The notes beneath the pieces are model-generated. The model saw only the letters and a list, made by a program, of their open reading frames with translations. It had not been told where the DNA came from and ran no database searches. Of a DNA stretch of 64,000 nt, positions 12,061-24,600 are shown in pieces (within the stretch, counting starts at the first letter, position 1; every line of letters begins with the position of its first letter). The position numbers were made by a program, and so were the translations under genes. Source of the stretch: Pardosa pseudoannulata (taxonomy: Eukaryota; Arthropoda; Arachnida; Araneae; Lycosidae); assembly GCA_032207245.1 (NCBI GenBank), contig CM063502.1, positions 135,720,073 through 135,784,072 on the forward strand. The letters are read 5' to 3'.

Positions 12061-12431
12061 ATCTAGGCCCAACTTTGTCTCGATCGAGATTGTATGGTTC
12101 TTAGTTTTTGTATTCACAGTATTTAACTTGTTCTTTTATGGAAGAGGAAAATAACACAGCAATTTTTTCTTTCTATCATGCTTTCAAAATATATACCGCT
12201 TCCTTATGTTATTGTCAAAACATGAAAATAAATCAGTTTAATGCACAAATAACTTAGCCTTGAATTTTATCCCTAAAATTGATTCGTTTAAGGATTATCC
12301 AAAGATTACTTTTTTAGTGACCATTGTTTTATTTGCTAATGACTTTAAAACATTTTTCCTATAAATGTATTTCCCCACACACGACAAGCTTGTTTTTTCT
12401 CTGAGGCAGAAAAATTATTAATTACAGGCCA

Positions 12432-12445
12432 ATAGCCCGTCATAT
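12432..12445. repeat. 14-bp perfect palindrome
   Basis: CCGTCATATGACGG in otherwise unremarkable AT-rich DNA. Confidence 0.6.
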
Positions 12446-13087
12446 GACGGAATCAGTAAAATTTTTAATTTTCTAGAATTATAAAGTACCCTATGAGACG
12501 GGAAAAAATGGTTTGTTTTTTTGGCTGAGAATTATCTGGTACACGCTCAATAATTTGTTTATCTTTACTGACTGCATGTTAGTTGCCAACTTTAATTTGT
12601 CTTGTCATATTACGTGATAGGATGGACAGCAGAGGTTTTAATATTCACAGTGATTATTTGGCGGTATATATGAATGATGTCATTGAGCAAATCGATTGCA
12701 AACCCTGTGGTTAGGTAACACACACACACACACACAAATGAACAAACTTCTTAATTTTCAAAGATATATAACTTAAACGTTAGATATTTATTAGTTCGGG
12801 AAATAGACTCCCAGACTTTTATGAAAAGAATTTGTTGTTAATACCGGCGATAAAATTTTCATTGCAACAAAAAATAATCTATGATTCAATTTAAAATTAT
12901 CACATATGTACCTAATCTATTATTTAAGCCAAATATAAAAGAAAAGTATTTAAATCATATCTAAATTCAGTGATAAAACGTACGAAAATAATGCAGACGA
13001 TATTTAAATAATTTAAAATAAGAAATGATTCAATGAGATAGTTAAAAGAATGACGTCATAATGCTAAAAAATGTTATTTTCATCTAC

Positions 13088-13197
13088 CTAACCCTAACTC
13101 ATCAGGGATCCAATATGGATGCTGTATCCATTCCAGGTCCAACCGCTTCATAAATTCGAGGACAGACGGATAGATAACTTAGGCTATTATTATATAG
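13088..13197 (-). repeat. Unidentified interspersed repeat, copy 1 (inverted relative to 19001)
   Basis: The reverse complement reads ctatataataatagcctaag, then cggttggacctggaatggat, ending gagttagggttag. It matches 19001-19106 over its full length. Similarity continues outside (gacgtcattc and aaaataacatttttt at about 13040-13080) and matches 19336-19400. The copy at 19001 therefore carries about 230 extra bases, or this one a deletion. The class is unknown; Helitron-like is possible. Confidence 0.55.
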
Positions 13198-13354
13198 AGG
13201 ATAGTAGTTTCATAAAATATGCAGGGTGCTAGTTATGTCCTCGACTAACATTTTTTTCCGCAACCATTGATAGTAAACATACATTTAAAAATAATAAGTT
13301 TGCAGGCAAAAAAAATTAACAAAAAAAGCACTGTGGATTAAAAAAAGCATCTAT

Positions 13355-13745
13355 TAACATGACATCATAGCAGACTAGATATAGTTATTACATTCTACAT
13401 TATTTATATTCTACATAGTTTTTGTGCAATGCTCTACTAAAGCAAACTTTTCGAGTATACTTATTGCATTTTCAAGTTTTCCTGTTTATGTATATTATAA
13501 TGTAAACCTATAGGATATAACAACAAACAAAGTAAAACGTTTAATCTATTAACAGGGTCTATACTCTATTCGAAGGGTAAAAAAACTATCACTCATAATA
13601 GTAATGCATATTTAGTTATTACATTTCCATATTAGTTTTATTCTAAATAATTTTTGAATAATGCACCGACTAATGAAACGATACCAAAACAAAATTGTCG
13701 AATACACTTATTGTATTGTCAAATACTTTTTAAAAACACATACTG
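13355..13745 (+). repeat. Ancient duplicated segment (two copies about 235 bp apart)
   Basis: tagttattacattctac, caatgctctactaaagcaaac and atacttattgcattttcaa at 13381-13475 recur in diverged form at 13612-13725 (tagttattacatttcc, aatgcaccgactaatgaaac, acacttattgtattgtcaa). Confidence 0.45.
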
Positions 13746-14237
13746 TATTTGAAATAAATAGATATAGAAAATAAATTGTAATTTACTATCACATAACCCA
13801 TATTAATGCTATTATAAAAATATGTGATAATATTCAAGCACGAGGAAGAAAAAGTCAACAACAAAAAAAAAACTTTCACACAATTTTATTTATAAAAAAA
13901 AAAACACTTTCTCACACACAAAATGTTTAAATTTTTTTTTCACTTTGAAAACAGAAGCAGGTTTAAAGTACTTTAAGTACTGTACAAACCTTGTTCCAAG
14001 TACAAAAATGTTTAAATTAAGATAAGCATTCGTTTTATGGTATATTAAATTTAAAAATTCAGTTTTGCGAATATTTCAAAATCTAAAATTTTATACCTTG
14101 CTCCATTCTTTATAATTATATTTGGCAAAAATTTAAACTCTTCGCACAATAAGTAACACAAGTTTCACTTCTCTGCGGAAAAAAAATGACCAATATATTT
14201 AAACTTATAATTTCTTTCTCCTTCTTCCAGATAATTG

Positions 14238-14313
14238 CATAATTCGAGTTTGAAAGTAATTCGTCAGTAATTCGAATTTGAAAGTAATTCGTGAGTAATT
14301 CGAGTTTGAAATG
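14238..14313 (+). repeat. Short minisatellite, about 2.5 copies
   Basis: A unit of about 32 bp (taattcgagtttgaaag plus taattcgtcag) is repeated, with small changes between copies. Confidence 0.65.
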
Positions 14314-14361
14314 AAGTCCATTTTACGGCGAAAGGTTAAGGAGGGTTACCTGAATATAAAC

Positions 14362-17300
14362 GGGTTGTGTATCTATAGTAAAATGGATATGGACTGTATT
14401 TTATAGTAAAATAATCTTTTAATATCAACCTTCGCTTTGCTGGAAAAGGACGTTGGAATCTGATTTCAACCCAAATTACTGTAATCAATGTACTAACCAA
14501 TCCCTAAAAAAAGAAAAAAATCTTTAAGATTTGACAAATTTTGAATTTCAATAGCTCGGCCATTTTTTGTCAAAATAAGTGCAAGTGCAAGTAGTTTTGG
14601 GTTACACTTTTTAGAACGAGTGTCAGTTTCTGCTGAATATAATGATTGGGAACGGAAGAAAGCATAACAAACTAAATTTTGTAATTTTCGTCAAATTGAA
14701 ATTTAAAATAAAAAAAAACCATAAGAGAAATGTTTATCACGTTTGAAACATTTTTGTAATTGGAGGTATATGTCTACCACCAATGAATTCGGAGGAAAGG
14801 GTTGGTCAAGGACTTTACTATGCACTCTGTATTTAAAACATTATATGATTGCAAACTTAATCTTTTTATCTTAAACTATGCAGTTATGCTGGAAACATTA
14901 CCTTAATTAATGATCTCACTGTTTGTGACTTAGCCAATTTAAAACCTTCCCTGCAGTGCAAAAAGCAATTCTGACTAGCAAAAACACTATTCTTGGAATT
15001 TGTGGACGGATCAAGCTTAATGCTATTAGATGCTATATGACTGTAATATTTTTTCCCTTCCTTAACTAAGGATAAGGTTATTAGGTTATTACACCTGAAA
15101 TATCGACCCCCTACCATTCTTAAGTCATTTGTTCTGTATTATTAAATATGAGAGAATATTCATCTCCCTTTCAATAGATGAAGGTATCTTTCGTATGAGC
15201 TGTTGATTATCTAAAAAATTAACAGTGGAAGTTTGCTGAATTATTTGTCCAACTTTCAATTATTAGTAAATAATTTAGATCCTGTAATATATTTTGACCT
15301 ATTATGAAGGGAAATGTTAATTCGAAATGAAGCTAAGTTTTTTCATGACATAAATCGTAGTAAATTTAAAATACTTTCTTATATCATACTATAATATAAA
15401 ATCAATTCAAAGGAACATAACTGTTTTAAAGATTCAATCTTAGATAAAGCACAATCTAAATTTTGTAATTTTCGTAAAACTGAAATTTAAAATTAAAATA
15501 ATATATAAAAGAAATGTTTATCACGTTTGAAACATTTTTATAATTGGAGGTATATACACGGGTTGTGTATCCATAGTAAAATGGATATGGACTATATTTT
15601 ACAGTAAAATAATCTTTTAATATCATCCTCCGCTTTTGTTGAAAAGGGACGTTGGAATCTGATTTCAACCCAAATTACTGTAATCAAACACCAATGAATG
15701 TAATCAACCACCAATCAACCACCAATGTGTCTGGCACCAATGAATACAAAGGAAAGGGTTGGTCAAGGACTTTACTATGCACTCTGTATTTAAAATATTA
15801 TATGATTGCAAACTTAATCTTTTTATCTTAAATTATGCAGTTATGTTGGAAACATTACCTTAATTAATGATCTCACTGTTTGTGACTTAGCCAATTTAAA
15901 ACCTTCCCTGCAGTGCAAAAAGCAATTCTGACGAGCAAAAACACTATTCTTGGAATTTGTGGATGACTCAAGCTTAATGCTATTAAACGCTATATGACTA
16001 TAATATTTTTTCCCTTCCTTAACTAAGGATAAGATTATTAGGTTATTACACCTGAAATATAGACCCACTACCATTCTTAAGTCATTTGTTCTGTTTTATT
16101 AAATATGAGAAAATATTCATATCCCTTTCAATAGATGAAGGTATCTTTCGTATGAGCTGTTTATTATCTAAAAAATTAACAGTATATGTTTGCTGAGTTA
16201 TTTGTCCAACTTTCAATTATTAGTAAATAATTCAGATCCTGTAGTATATTTTGACGTATTATGAAGAGAAATGTTGATTCGAAATGAAGCAAAGTTTTTT
16301 CCTGACATAAATCGCCGAAAATTTAAAATACTCTCCTATATCATACTATAATATAAAAATCAGTGCAAAGTAACATAACTGTTTTAAAGATTCAGTCTTA
16401 GATAAAGCACAATCTAAATTTTGTAATTTTTATAAAACTGAAATTTAAAATTTAAAAAAATATAAAAAAATGTTTATCACGTTTGAAACATTTTTGTAAT
16501 TGGAGGTATATACACGGGTTGTGTATCCATAGTAAAATGGATATGGACTATATTTTACAGTAAAATAATCTTTTAATATCATCCTCCGCTTTTGTTGAAA
16601 AGGGACGTTGGAATCTCATTTCAACCCAAATTACTGTAATCAACCACCAATGAATGTAATCAACCACCAATGTGTCTGCCACCAATGACTGTAATCAACC
16701 ACCAATCAACCCCCAATGTGTCTGGCACCAATGAATACAAAGGAAAGGGTTGGTCAAGGACTTTACTATGCACTCTGTATTTAAAATATTATATGATTGC
16801 AAACTTAATCTTTTTATCTTAAGTTATACAGTTATGTTGGAAACATTACCTTAATTAATGATCTCACTGTTTGTGATTTAGCTAATTTAAAACCTCCCCT
16901 GCAGTGCAAAAAGCTATTCTGACGAGCAAAAACACTATTCTTGGAATTTGTGGATGGCTCAAACTTAATGCTATTAGACGCTATATGACTATAATATTTT
17001 TTCCTTTCCTTAACTAAGGATAAGGTTATTAGGTTATTATACCTGAAATATAGACCCCCTACCAATCTGAAGTCATTTGTTCTGTATTATTAAGTATGAG
17101 AAATATTCATCTCCCTTTCAATAGATGAAGGTATCTTTCGTATGAGCTGTTTATTATCTAAAAAATTAACTCTGGAAGTTTGCTGAATTATTTGACCAAT
17201 TTTCAATTATTAGTAAATAATTTAGATCCTGTAGTATATTTTGACCTATTATGAAGATAAATGTTAATTCGAAATGAAGCAATGTTTTTTTCATGACATA

Positions 17301-18187
17301 AATCGTAGTAAATTTAAAATACTTTCTTATATCATACTATAATATAAAAATCAATGCAAAGGAACATAACTGTTTTAAAGATTCAGTCTTAGATAAAGCA
17401 CAATCTAAATTTTGTAATATTCGTAAAACTGAAATTTAAAATAAAAAAAAAGTATAAAAGAAATGTTTATCACGTTTGAAACATTTTTGTAACAGGAGGT
17501 ACATGTCTGCGACCAATGAATACTGAGAAAAGGTTTGGTCAAGGACTTTACTATGCACTCTGTATTTAAAATATTATATGATTGCAAATTTAATCTTTTT
17601 ATCTTAAATTATGCAGTTATGTTGGAAACATTACCTTAATTAATGATCTCACTGTTTGTGATTTAGGCAATTTAAAACCTTCTATGCAGTGAAAAAAGCA
17701 ATTCTGACGAGCAAAAACATTATTCTAGGAATTTGTGGATGGCTCAAGCTTAATGCTATTAGACGCTATATGACTATAATATTTTTCCCTTCCTTAACTA
17801 AGGATATGGTTATTAGGTTATTGCACCTGAAATATATACCCCCTACCAATTTGAAGAACATTTGTTCTGTATTATTAAGTATGAGAAAATATTCATCTCC
17901 CTTTCAATAGATTAAGGTATCTTTCGTATGAGCTGTTGATTATCTAAAAAATTAACAGTGGTAGTTTGCTGAATTATTTGTCCAACTTTCAATCATTAGT
18001 AAATAATTCAGATCCTGTAGTATATTTTGACATATTATGAAGGGAAATTTTGATTCGAAATGAAGCGAAGTTTTTTCATGACATAAATCGTAGTAAATTT
18101 AAAATACTCTCCTATATCATACTACAGTATAAAAATCAATGCAAAGGAACGTAACTGTTTTAAATATTCCGTCTTGGATAAAGCACA
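14362..18187 (+). repeat. Tandem array of four 0.8-1.0 kb units with an optional inserted module
   Basis: Unit starts (acaatctaaattttgtaat or equivalent) lie near 14666, 15446, 16406 and 17400. The array ends at about 18187 where the unit-start phrase gataaagcaca recurs. All four share caagtttcagacataaa-type text and the segment around 14884-15117. Units 2 and 3 carry an extra 130-190 bp module (acgggttgtgtatccatag ... atttcaacccaaattactg), absent from 1 and 4. The same module stands alone at 14362-14492, before unit 1. Three units keep a 77-codon minus-strand frame, but most differences between copies change amino acids and unit 4 is broken. I do not call it a gene. Confidence 0.75.
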
Positions 18188-18195
18188 TAGGTCAG

Positions 18196-18420
18196 TTAAC
18201 CCTTAATTTGGCTAAGTCTGGCCGCTACACCGGACATGTTTATTTATAACTACTATATAACATAATTGTCAGTGTTCGATACAGTGGATATTAATTATCT
18301 CAAAAATTGAAAATATTTTTTTTTGTTTATTTTACAGAGATCCTAGTGTCTATACAGACATGGGAAAATAACAGAAATTAAAAAATATTTGAAAAAACAT
18401 CTTGTCAAGTTAAGGGTTAA
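18196..18420. mobile_element. TTAA MITE with CCCTTAA termini
   Basis: TTAA-CCCTTAATTTG at the left; the right end reads AAGTTAAGGG-TTAA. It has no coding content at 225 bp. It abuts the end of the four-unit array. Confidence 0.6.
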
Positions 18421-19000
18421 GAAATAACAAATCACCACATCAAACTTATGAAAAAATCAATTACCGTTAACCTTTGTATTTTAACAACCTCGAAATATAA
18501 ATTGTTCCTCTCAATGTTAGAATACATTACATAAAACATGCAAAAAATTAAAGCATCAACATGTCAGTAGCGATCATAAGGGGAAAGGGATAAGGAGTCA
18601 TCCCCCCTTTGTGCCCGCAACGTAGATCGATAAATACAAAAAAAATCATAAATATTTAGTTTTTAGCATAAAGATTTCGCCTCGGCTTACGCGCCTTTTT
18701 ATTATAATTTGACACTTGTATAATATTTTTGACAAGCAGTAATATAATATTTGTGTTATATTATAATTTGATAAAATGTTAGTGGCATTACATACAAGAA
18801 TCTCCCATACCACACGAAAAAAGTTTGTGAACACCACTCATTTTATACTCCTTTTCATAAAATGCTGTGTAAAATATTTTTTGCGTTTATATTTAATACT
18901 TCTTATACTTTTAATGCTGTTGGTGACTTTTTAATTACTCAACAAGCATACAAGAGGATTTCTGCATACAGTTCTATATAAAGTTTAAAATATTAATCCC

Positions 19001-19400
19001 CTATATAATAATAGCTTAAGTTATCTGTCCGTCTGTCCTCGAGCTTAATGAAGCGGTTGGACCAGGAATGGATAGAGGCATCCATACTGGATTCAGTTAG
19101 GGTTAGCAAAATTCAAAGCGAGTAAAGTTTATCTTCTCCTAAACTATAGATCTGATTCTAAAATAAATTGGTATAAATATGCTTCATATCACAGCGAAAA
19201 ATACTGTCGTCTTTAAAATGTTCGAAATCCACCCCTTTCCCCCTTTTCGAGCGTTTAATACCATTATTTCAAGCCCTATTTTCCCCAGTTAAGAGCAGGC
19301 GATTAAATTTATCAATTTATCACATAATAAATAGGTAAAAATAACATTTTTTTTCTAGGATTAGGACGTCATTCCTTTAACCATCTCATTTAATCTAATT
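19001..19400 (+). repeat. Unidentified interspersed repeat, copy 2
   Basis: ctatataataatagcttaag, gtccgtctgtcctcgagc and gaagcggttggaccagga match the inverted copy at 13088-13197. A second matching block lies at 19336-19400 (aaaataacatttttttt, gacgtcattcc). Bases 19107-19335 have no counterpart in the other copy. Confidence 0.5.
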
Positions 19401-19950
19401 AAGTTTAATTTTTAATCAAATTTAATTTTAAGTGGTTTGATTTAAATCTTTTTTGGTCCCATTTGACATAGATGTAAAAAATTATGATGGTTGAGATCCT
19501 TTTATTTAAAAGTGTCGTGATTTATAAAAGTATGGGTGTGATGAGGCGATTTAGATCAGTAATATAATTGATTCATTCATACAAGAAGTAAAATGCTCGG
19601 GATCTAAATCTGACCTCATCACATCTTTGTAAAAAGACAGAGGACCATAAATTTATATTTTACTGATATTGTTGTCTTGTACGGTGGTCTCGGGCGGGGT
19701 TCTGATCCCAGTCCCAGATTAGAATCTCGTCTCCGTACTTGACATTAAATAAGAATGTACCTTTGTGGAGTTATTCATGAGTCCCTAAGGGACAGTGCCC
19801 AATTAGAAGGGATAAGGTTTTCCACGTTGGCGGTCTCAAGGCGGGGTTTAAGCAGACCAATTGTATTCTTACAACTATCCCGATTGGATAAGAGGGGACA
19901 AGGATGAAATTAATAAAATAAAAAAAATCTAAAAATTGAGAAGATGTTCT

Positions 19951-19954
19951 GAAG

Positions 19955-19985
<31 letters not shown>

Positions 19986-20245
19986 GTTCGATAGTCGATA
20001 CTAGAGGAAAGTCCGACAGAAGGTGTGTTCAAGAGTCGAGACGAGGAGAGAGTCCGACAGAAAGTGTTCGATAGTCGAAGAGAGGAGTCAGACATAAGAG
20101 GTTCGGAAGTCCGACAGAAGGTGTTCGATAGTCTAGACTAGGAGAGAGTCCGACAGAAGGTGTTCGATAGTCCAGACGAGGAGAGAAGTCCGACGGAACG
20201 AGTTCGAGAGTCCAGCCAAGTCCGACGGGAAGTGTTCCTACATCA
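19951..20245 (+). repeat. Poly(C)/poly(A) tract and minisatellite, about 45-50 bp unit
   Basis: After C9-10 and A18 tracts, a unit like gtccgacagaaggtgttcga, tagtc(c/t)agac, aggagaga recurs at least five times with length changes. The 105-codon minus frame across it (repeating TPSVGL and SLDYR) is a by-product of the repeat. GC-richer text before it (19680-19900, with cggtctcaaggcgggg-like phrases) belongs to an unclassified repeat. Confidence 0.65.
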
Positions 20246-20456
20246 AATAGCACGGCCGCACCCCAAATACTTAGGAGGAAACCCCGGACTAGACGGACGA
20301 AATATCCATAGATATCCATCAACCAGCAGTGTTCCGGGCACACCATCTTTACTTCTCAAAGATACCCCCTTTTACATACATTTTGAAATTGAGATTAGGT
20401 CCTCTCTCTATTTACAAAATTACTTAAGTATAAAAAAATTGTCAGAACTAATTTAG

Positions 20457-21930
20457 AAGATGTTAACAAAGCTTCTTTTATGAAAATTAGCATCAGTTTT
20501 GTATGTACATAGATGTATATATATTATAATAAATTTACCTTTTTTATATTAAGCTAGGTTCGGATGCTGTTAATTTAGCTTTTAGTTTAACTTCATATTT
20601 ATGTCTGTAGTTTCTCAGAACCTGTGGTTAAATTTAGTACAAAAATACTTTTACACAATGCAATCAAAATAAAATTACCACTATACATTTGATCACAGGT
20701 TAATACTCAAATATAAACGAGGACTACACGACAATGGGAACCTCTGCTTAAATACAAAAATCTTTACATCTGAAATGAGATAATGATAAAAGTATTTAAT
20801 TTTGGATTACTTAAAAGGAATAACAGTAAATTTGAATTGAAAAATTGTGTATTGGATTAAATGTATTATTTATTGTTTCAAATATTGAAAATTTAAGTTG
20901 TTTATATTCAACTGCAGTAACAGATATACTAACATCAATTTTCACATGCAGTAAGTCTTGGGGGCAAGTAAGCAATCAGGATTAAAAAATCCAAACGTTC
21001 TGAAATAAATTTTATTGAAAAAAATTGCATCTTCACTCGAATTCTTTGAAATTATAATACTTTATGAATCTTGATAGTTTAAGTTATAATGATTAAACCG
21101 TCTATAATTCTGAACTAGTGGCTGCCAAACTTTCCTAAACGTATGTTTTGAAAAATATTCGTGGAAATTCCAGTAAATATAATGGCAAGTCCTCTAACTG
21201 TAATATTATATATACCCTAAACTTCATACATCGTTATTAAACTGTCATTTGTTTAAGACAGGGATTTCGTTTAAAATAATGCATTATTGGAAATAAAGCT
21301 AAGAATAAAGATCATGATGTGATCAAAATTCGTTCTGCGTATCAGAACTTTTATTTATGTTTATTTTTTTAAGAGGGGCAAGGGGAAGTATTTTTTTGCA
21401 AGGAAAGGTATTCATGTGTAAATAGAGAAGGATGTCGAAGGCAGGTAGTAAAGAACAAGCTTACATCTTGCAGGTGATCTATTGGTAGAAACTTCTGATA
21501 ATGACATATCTTGATTGTTTTTTAACGTAGTACTGATTGCTAAATAATGAAATTTATGTTATAGATATCAAAATTCGTGGCATTTGTGACATTTTGGAAA
21601 GAAATACGAGTAGAAATCTAGCTTTAATATAATATTATTTTTACTGAGAGAGCATTAGTAAAGACTCTTCTTGAATCTTAGTGTGTGTATGTGTCAGGGG
21701 AATGACTGCTATGATTTGAGTTAGGGACTTTTATTTTATTTTAAGAGGTCACATATTACTTAAGTTTTTATGGAAATACGTCTTAAGGGAAAAATTATTT
21801 GTGTGACTTAGATTACATGCTTATTAATTAATACCAATTTTTTACCGATTCTATTTACATCTTGTCTTTTCAAATATAATAATTTGTTAGAATTATTAAA
21901 ACTATCTTGAAATAATTAAAGTGAGAATAC
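20457..21930. other. AT-rich intronic sequence, no gene seen
   Basis: A solitary hAT-like start (tagtggctgccaaactttc at 21118) has no partner end that I could find. Confidence 0.35.
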
Positions 21931-21935
21931 CATAC

Positions 21936-21992
<57 letters not shown>

Positions 21993-22030
21993 AATATATA
22001 TATACATATATATATACATATATATATGTA
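21931..22030. repeat. (AT)n / (ATAC)n microsatellite
   Basis: About 100 bp of AT with interspersed CATA units. The 62-codon minus frame here is an Ile/Tyr/Met translation of the repeat. Confidence 0.9.
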
Positions 22031-22431
22031 ATCCATTTTTTATAAAACTCCTTGACAAGGATAAAGTTCAACAGCTAGAAGTAATAAAAATGCAGTCAGG
22101 CCGGCATTGAACAGAACGGCTTAAGTCTAAATTAAACTTTATTCCAGAGCGGCAACAACGCACATCTAATCTTATGGACAACATTTGTTTTAAATACAAG
22201 TTCTAAAATTCAATAACATTTTAGAAATTAAATATTGATTACTAAAGTTAAAACCTTTTTTAATTAATGAAAAATCTGAGCAATGTAACATATTATTCAA
22301 AGATGGAAAAAATAATATAAATTCTGTAGCAACAGTAAAATTTTCGTTCATTAATATTTTGTAACTTTTTAGAATTTGTTTAAAATATCACAGTTTCTAT
22401 GCAGGAGGAATTGTAATATTTTTCACTAAAG

Positions 22432-22432
<1 letters not shown>

Positions 22433-22495
<63 letters not shown>
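22433..22495. repeat. (TA)n microsatellite
   Basis: Over 60 bp of uninterrupted TA. Confidence 0.9.
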
Positions 22496-22497
<2 letters not shown>

Positions 22498-23217
22498 TAT
22501 TTTTAATTTATTATCACTTAAAAATCATTTTAATTAGTTCTAAATAAATTTGATGCAAATTAGTTATTTTAATTGGAAAGAGAGGAAGTCATAAAATATT
22601 ATTAATTAATTATTAGCAAGTAATCTAGATCTCATCGAAAAACTCCTTTATTTATGGCATATTTCTATACTGTTTAAGGGATGTTTGACTCCTTAAAAAA
22701 AGAATAGTTGATGTTACAAATTGCTTTTGAATAATATTAACTTAGAGTAATGAAGCTTTGCATGCCCATAAATTGAAGGATATCCTTATTAATCACACTT
22801 TAAAACGTTAAAAAAAATTGCAATAATCATCAGTGTTTTTCTTCTGTTTTTAACTTATTAATACTTAAATATCTTTTGAATCTTTTTGGGTAGTATTTTG
22901 TTAATAGATTAAATAGTTATTTTATCGTAAATATTTTTATGTACCTTTAAGTCAAACTTACATACAAAATTCTTTTCAAAATTTAAATTGAGTTTTAAAA
23001 ATTTTATTTATTTAGATATATATTAGGAGTGTCTGGTAAATATTTTGAACCTAGGAAAAATTCAGTCGTAAGGACCATTTTTAAAATTAATAAATAATTT
23101 CATAAAAAAAATTCTTTTTAAAAGTATTTAATTTTAAGAAAACATTAATATCAATAATAAATATGTGTTCAAAACTTCAAAACTACAAGTTAATAGATTA
23201 TATAAAAGCTTTGTAAT

Positions 23218-23350
23218 GTCAGCCTTCTCGTTAAGCTAAAATTAGGCATGCCCACTAAATTTGATGCCCTAGAACTTTTACTATACAAAAAAAAGTTACA
23301 CAGAAAGTTAGAAAGGACAAGCTTGGTTCTTTTGTAAACTAAATCGTTAA
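23218..23350 (+). repeat. Diverged interspersed repeat, copy 1
   Basis: aagctaaaattaggcatgcc, aaatttgatgcc and cttggttcttttgtaaac recur in the same order at 26510-26655. Confidence 0.5.
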
Positions 23351-23763
23351 AATATCGGGTAGGTATTAAACAATGCCTTAAAAAGTACTAAAAGTCCTTT
23401 AAAATTTCATGATATATTAAAAATAATGATACGCAACAGTAAACATATAAAAGCAAAGTACAAGGAAAGGTAGAGGAGGAAAAGTATATATTATTTATGC
23501 GCTCTTATTTTCGCCTTTCTTTCACTTTCAAGACAATTTGGATAAGTCTTTACAATACTTCAGACTTTGAACTCAGAGACTATAATCTTCATCATCACTG
23601 AATCTGACATAGCCTTCTACATGACAGAAAGAAATGACAAAACCACAAAGGAAAACAAAACTTACGCGCACTAAAAGTTTTCTACCTCGATAGATAATTT
23701 AGATATAATGATTTTCAAGTATGGTTGGTAGAGAGAGATATGGTTTACTGTTTTGTTAAACGA

Positions 23764-23920
23764 GGGCGAATGAGGCTGGGACCTACATCTTAAAGCCGAT
23801 ACCGAAAGGTTAACTTAGGCTTAGTTATTAGAAAGGTTAACACAATTGCCCATGACAGCAATGGTATTCAAACCTTCAGATTCCAATACCACAGCACTGA
23901 ACCTATTCGGCCATCTCATA
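23764..23920 (-). repeat. tRNA-derived SINE, minus strand, diverged
   Basis: Minus-strand order: head (gaatag ... gttcagtgctgtggta), B-box remnant (ggtttgaatacc), body (ccgatttcgg-like), then gtaggtcccagcctcatt. Confidence 0.5.
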
Positions 23921-24492
23921 ATTTCCAGATTATGATTAAGTGATATCTCATTTTGACGCTCTGATAACCATTTGTATGCCTAGTGTATCTTGAGAGAAAG
24001 AGAAATTATGAACATCTATCACTTGGTAGAGGAATGAATTTAGATTTTGTTTATGTAAAGGACTTTACTACATGTTACCCTTTATTTATATTGCTAAAAA
24101 TGCTTTACCTAGTTAATAGATTGAAACCTTACCGAATCAATCGGTCGTACCACAAAGAATCTGCTTGTCATTCCCTGTGCGTAAGGCAAAGGTGAATTCG
24201 TTACCCATATATGACCTGTAGGGAGGCCACCTTTACTCTTCTAACGGAAACACAATGTGCATCTCCCTCTTGTGCAATCTATCAACGCCAAGTGGTGCAA
24301 TCAAGCAACAATTGAGGAAAGCAAAATTTTATCTGTTCTTAGTTAATAGAAAACTTCTAATAAAAAAATTGAACACTGGAAAAAAAACAGATTCTACAAA
24401 TACTTGCTCAGCTGATTTTACATTTCAAGATTTGCCATAATCCTTAAATCTCTGTTTATTAATGCTCAACACATTTAAAAATTCTTATCCCA

Positions 24493-24600
24493 TTGCGGCA
24501 TGGAGGTTCGAAGCCGTTCGGAATCGGCTTTAAGCAGTAGATCTCAGCCCCATTAGCCCTCGTGTTGCAAAAGACCGTAAGCTGTTTCAGTGCTGCTAAG
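24493..24600 (+). repeat. SINE fragment abutting the mariner relic
   Basis: gcggcatggaggttcgaagc, gttcggaatcggctttaag, cattagccctcgtgttgcaa match the SINE body and tail. The head is missing. It ends where mariner coding similarity begins. Confidence 0.65.

Noticed and set aside
14884..17065. A 77-codon minus-strand frame kept open in three of the four array units
   Set aside because: Most differences between copies change the amino acid, unit 4 is broken, and there is no recognisable domain. It looks like shared repeat ancestry, not selection on a protein.
14238..20245. CRISPR-like spacing of short repeats at 14238 and 19985
   Set aside because: The repeats are adjacent and degenerate, without unique spacers, in a eukaryotic genome.
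20029..20456. 105-codon minus and 98-codon plus frames
   Set aside because: They are translations of the minisatellite and its flank.
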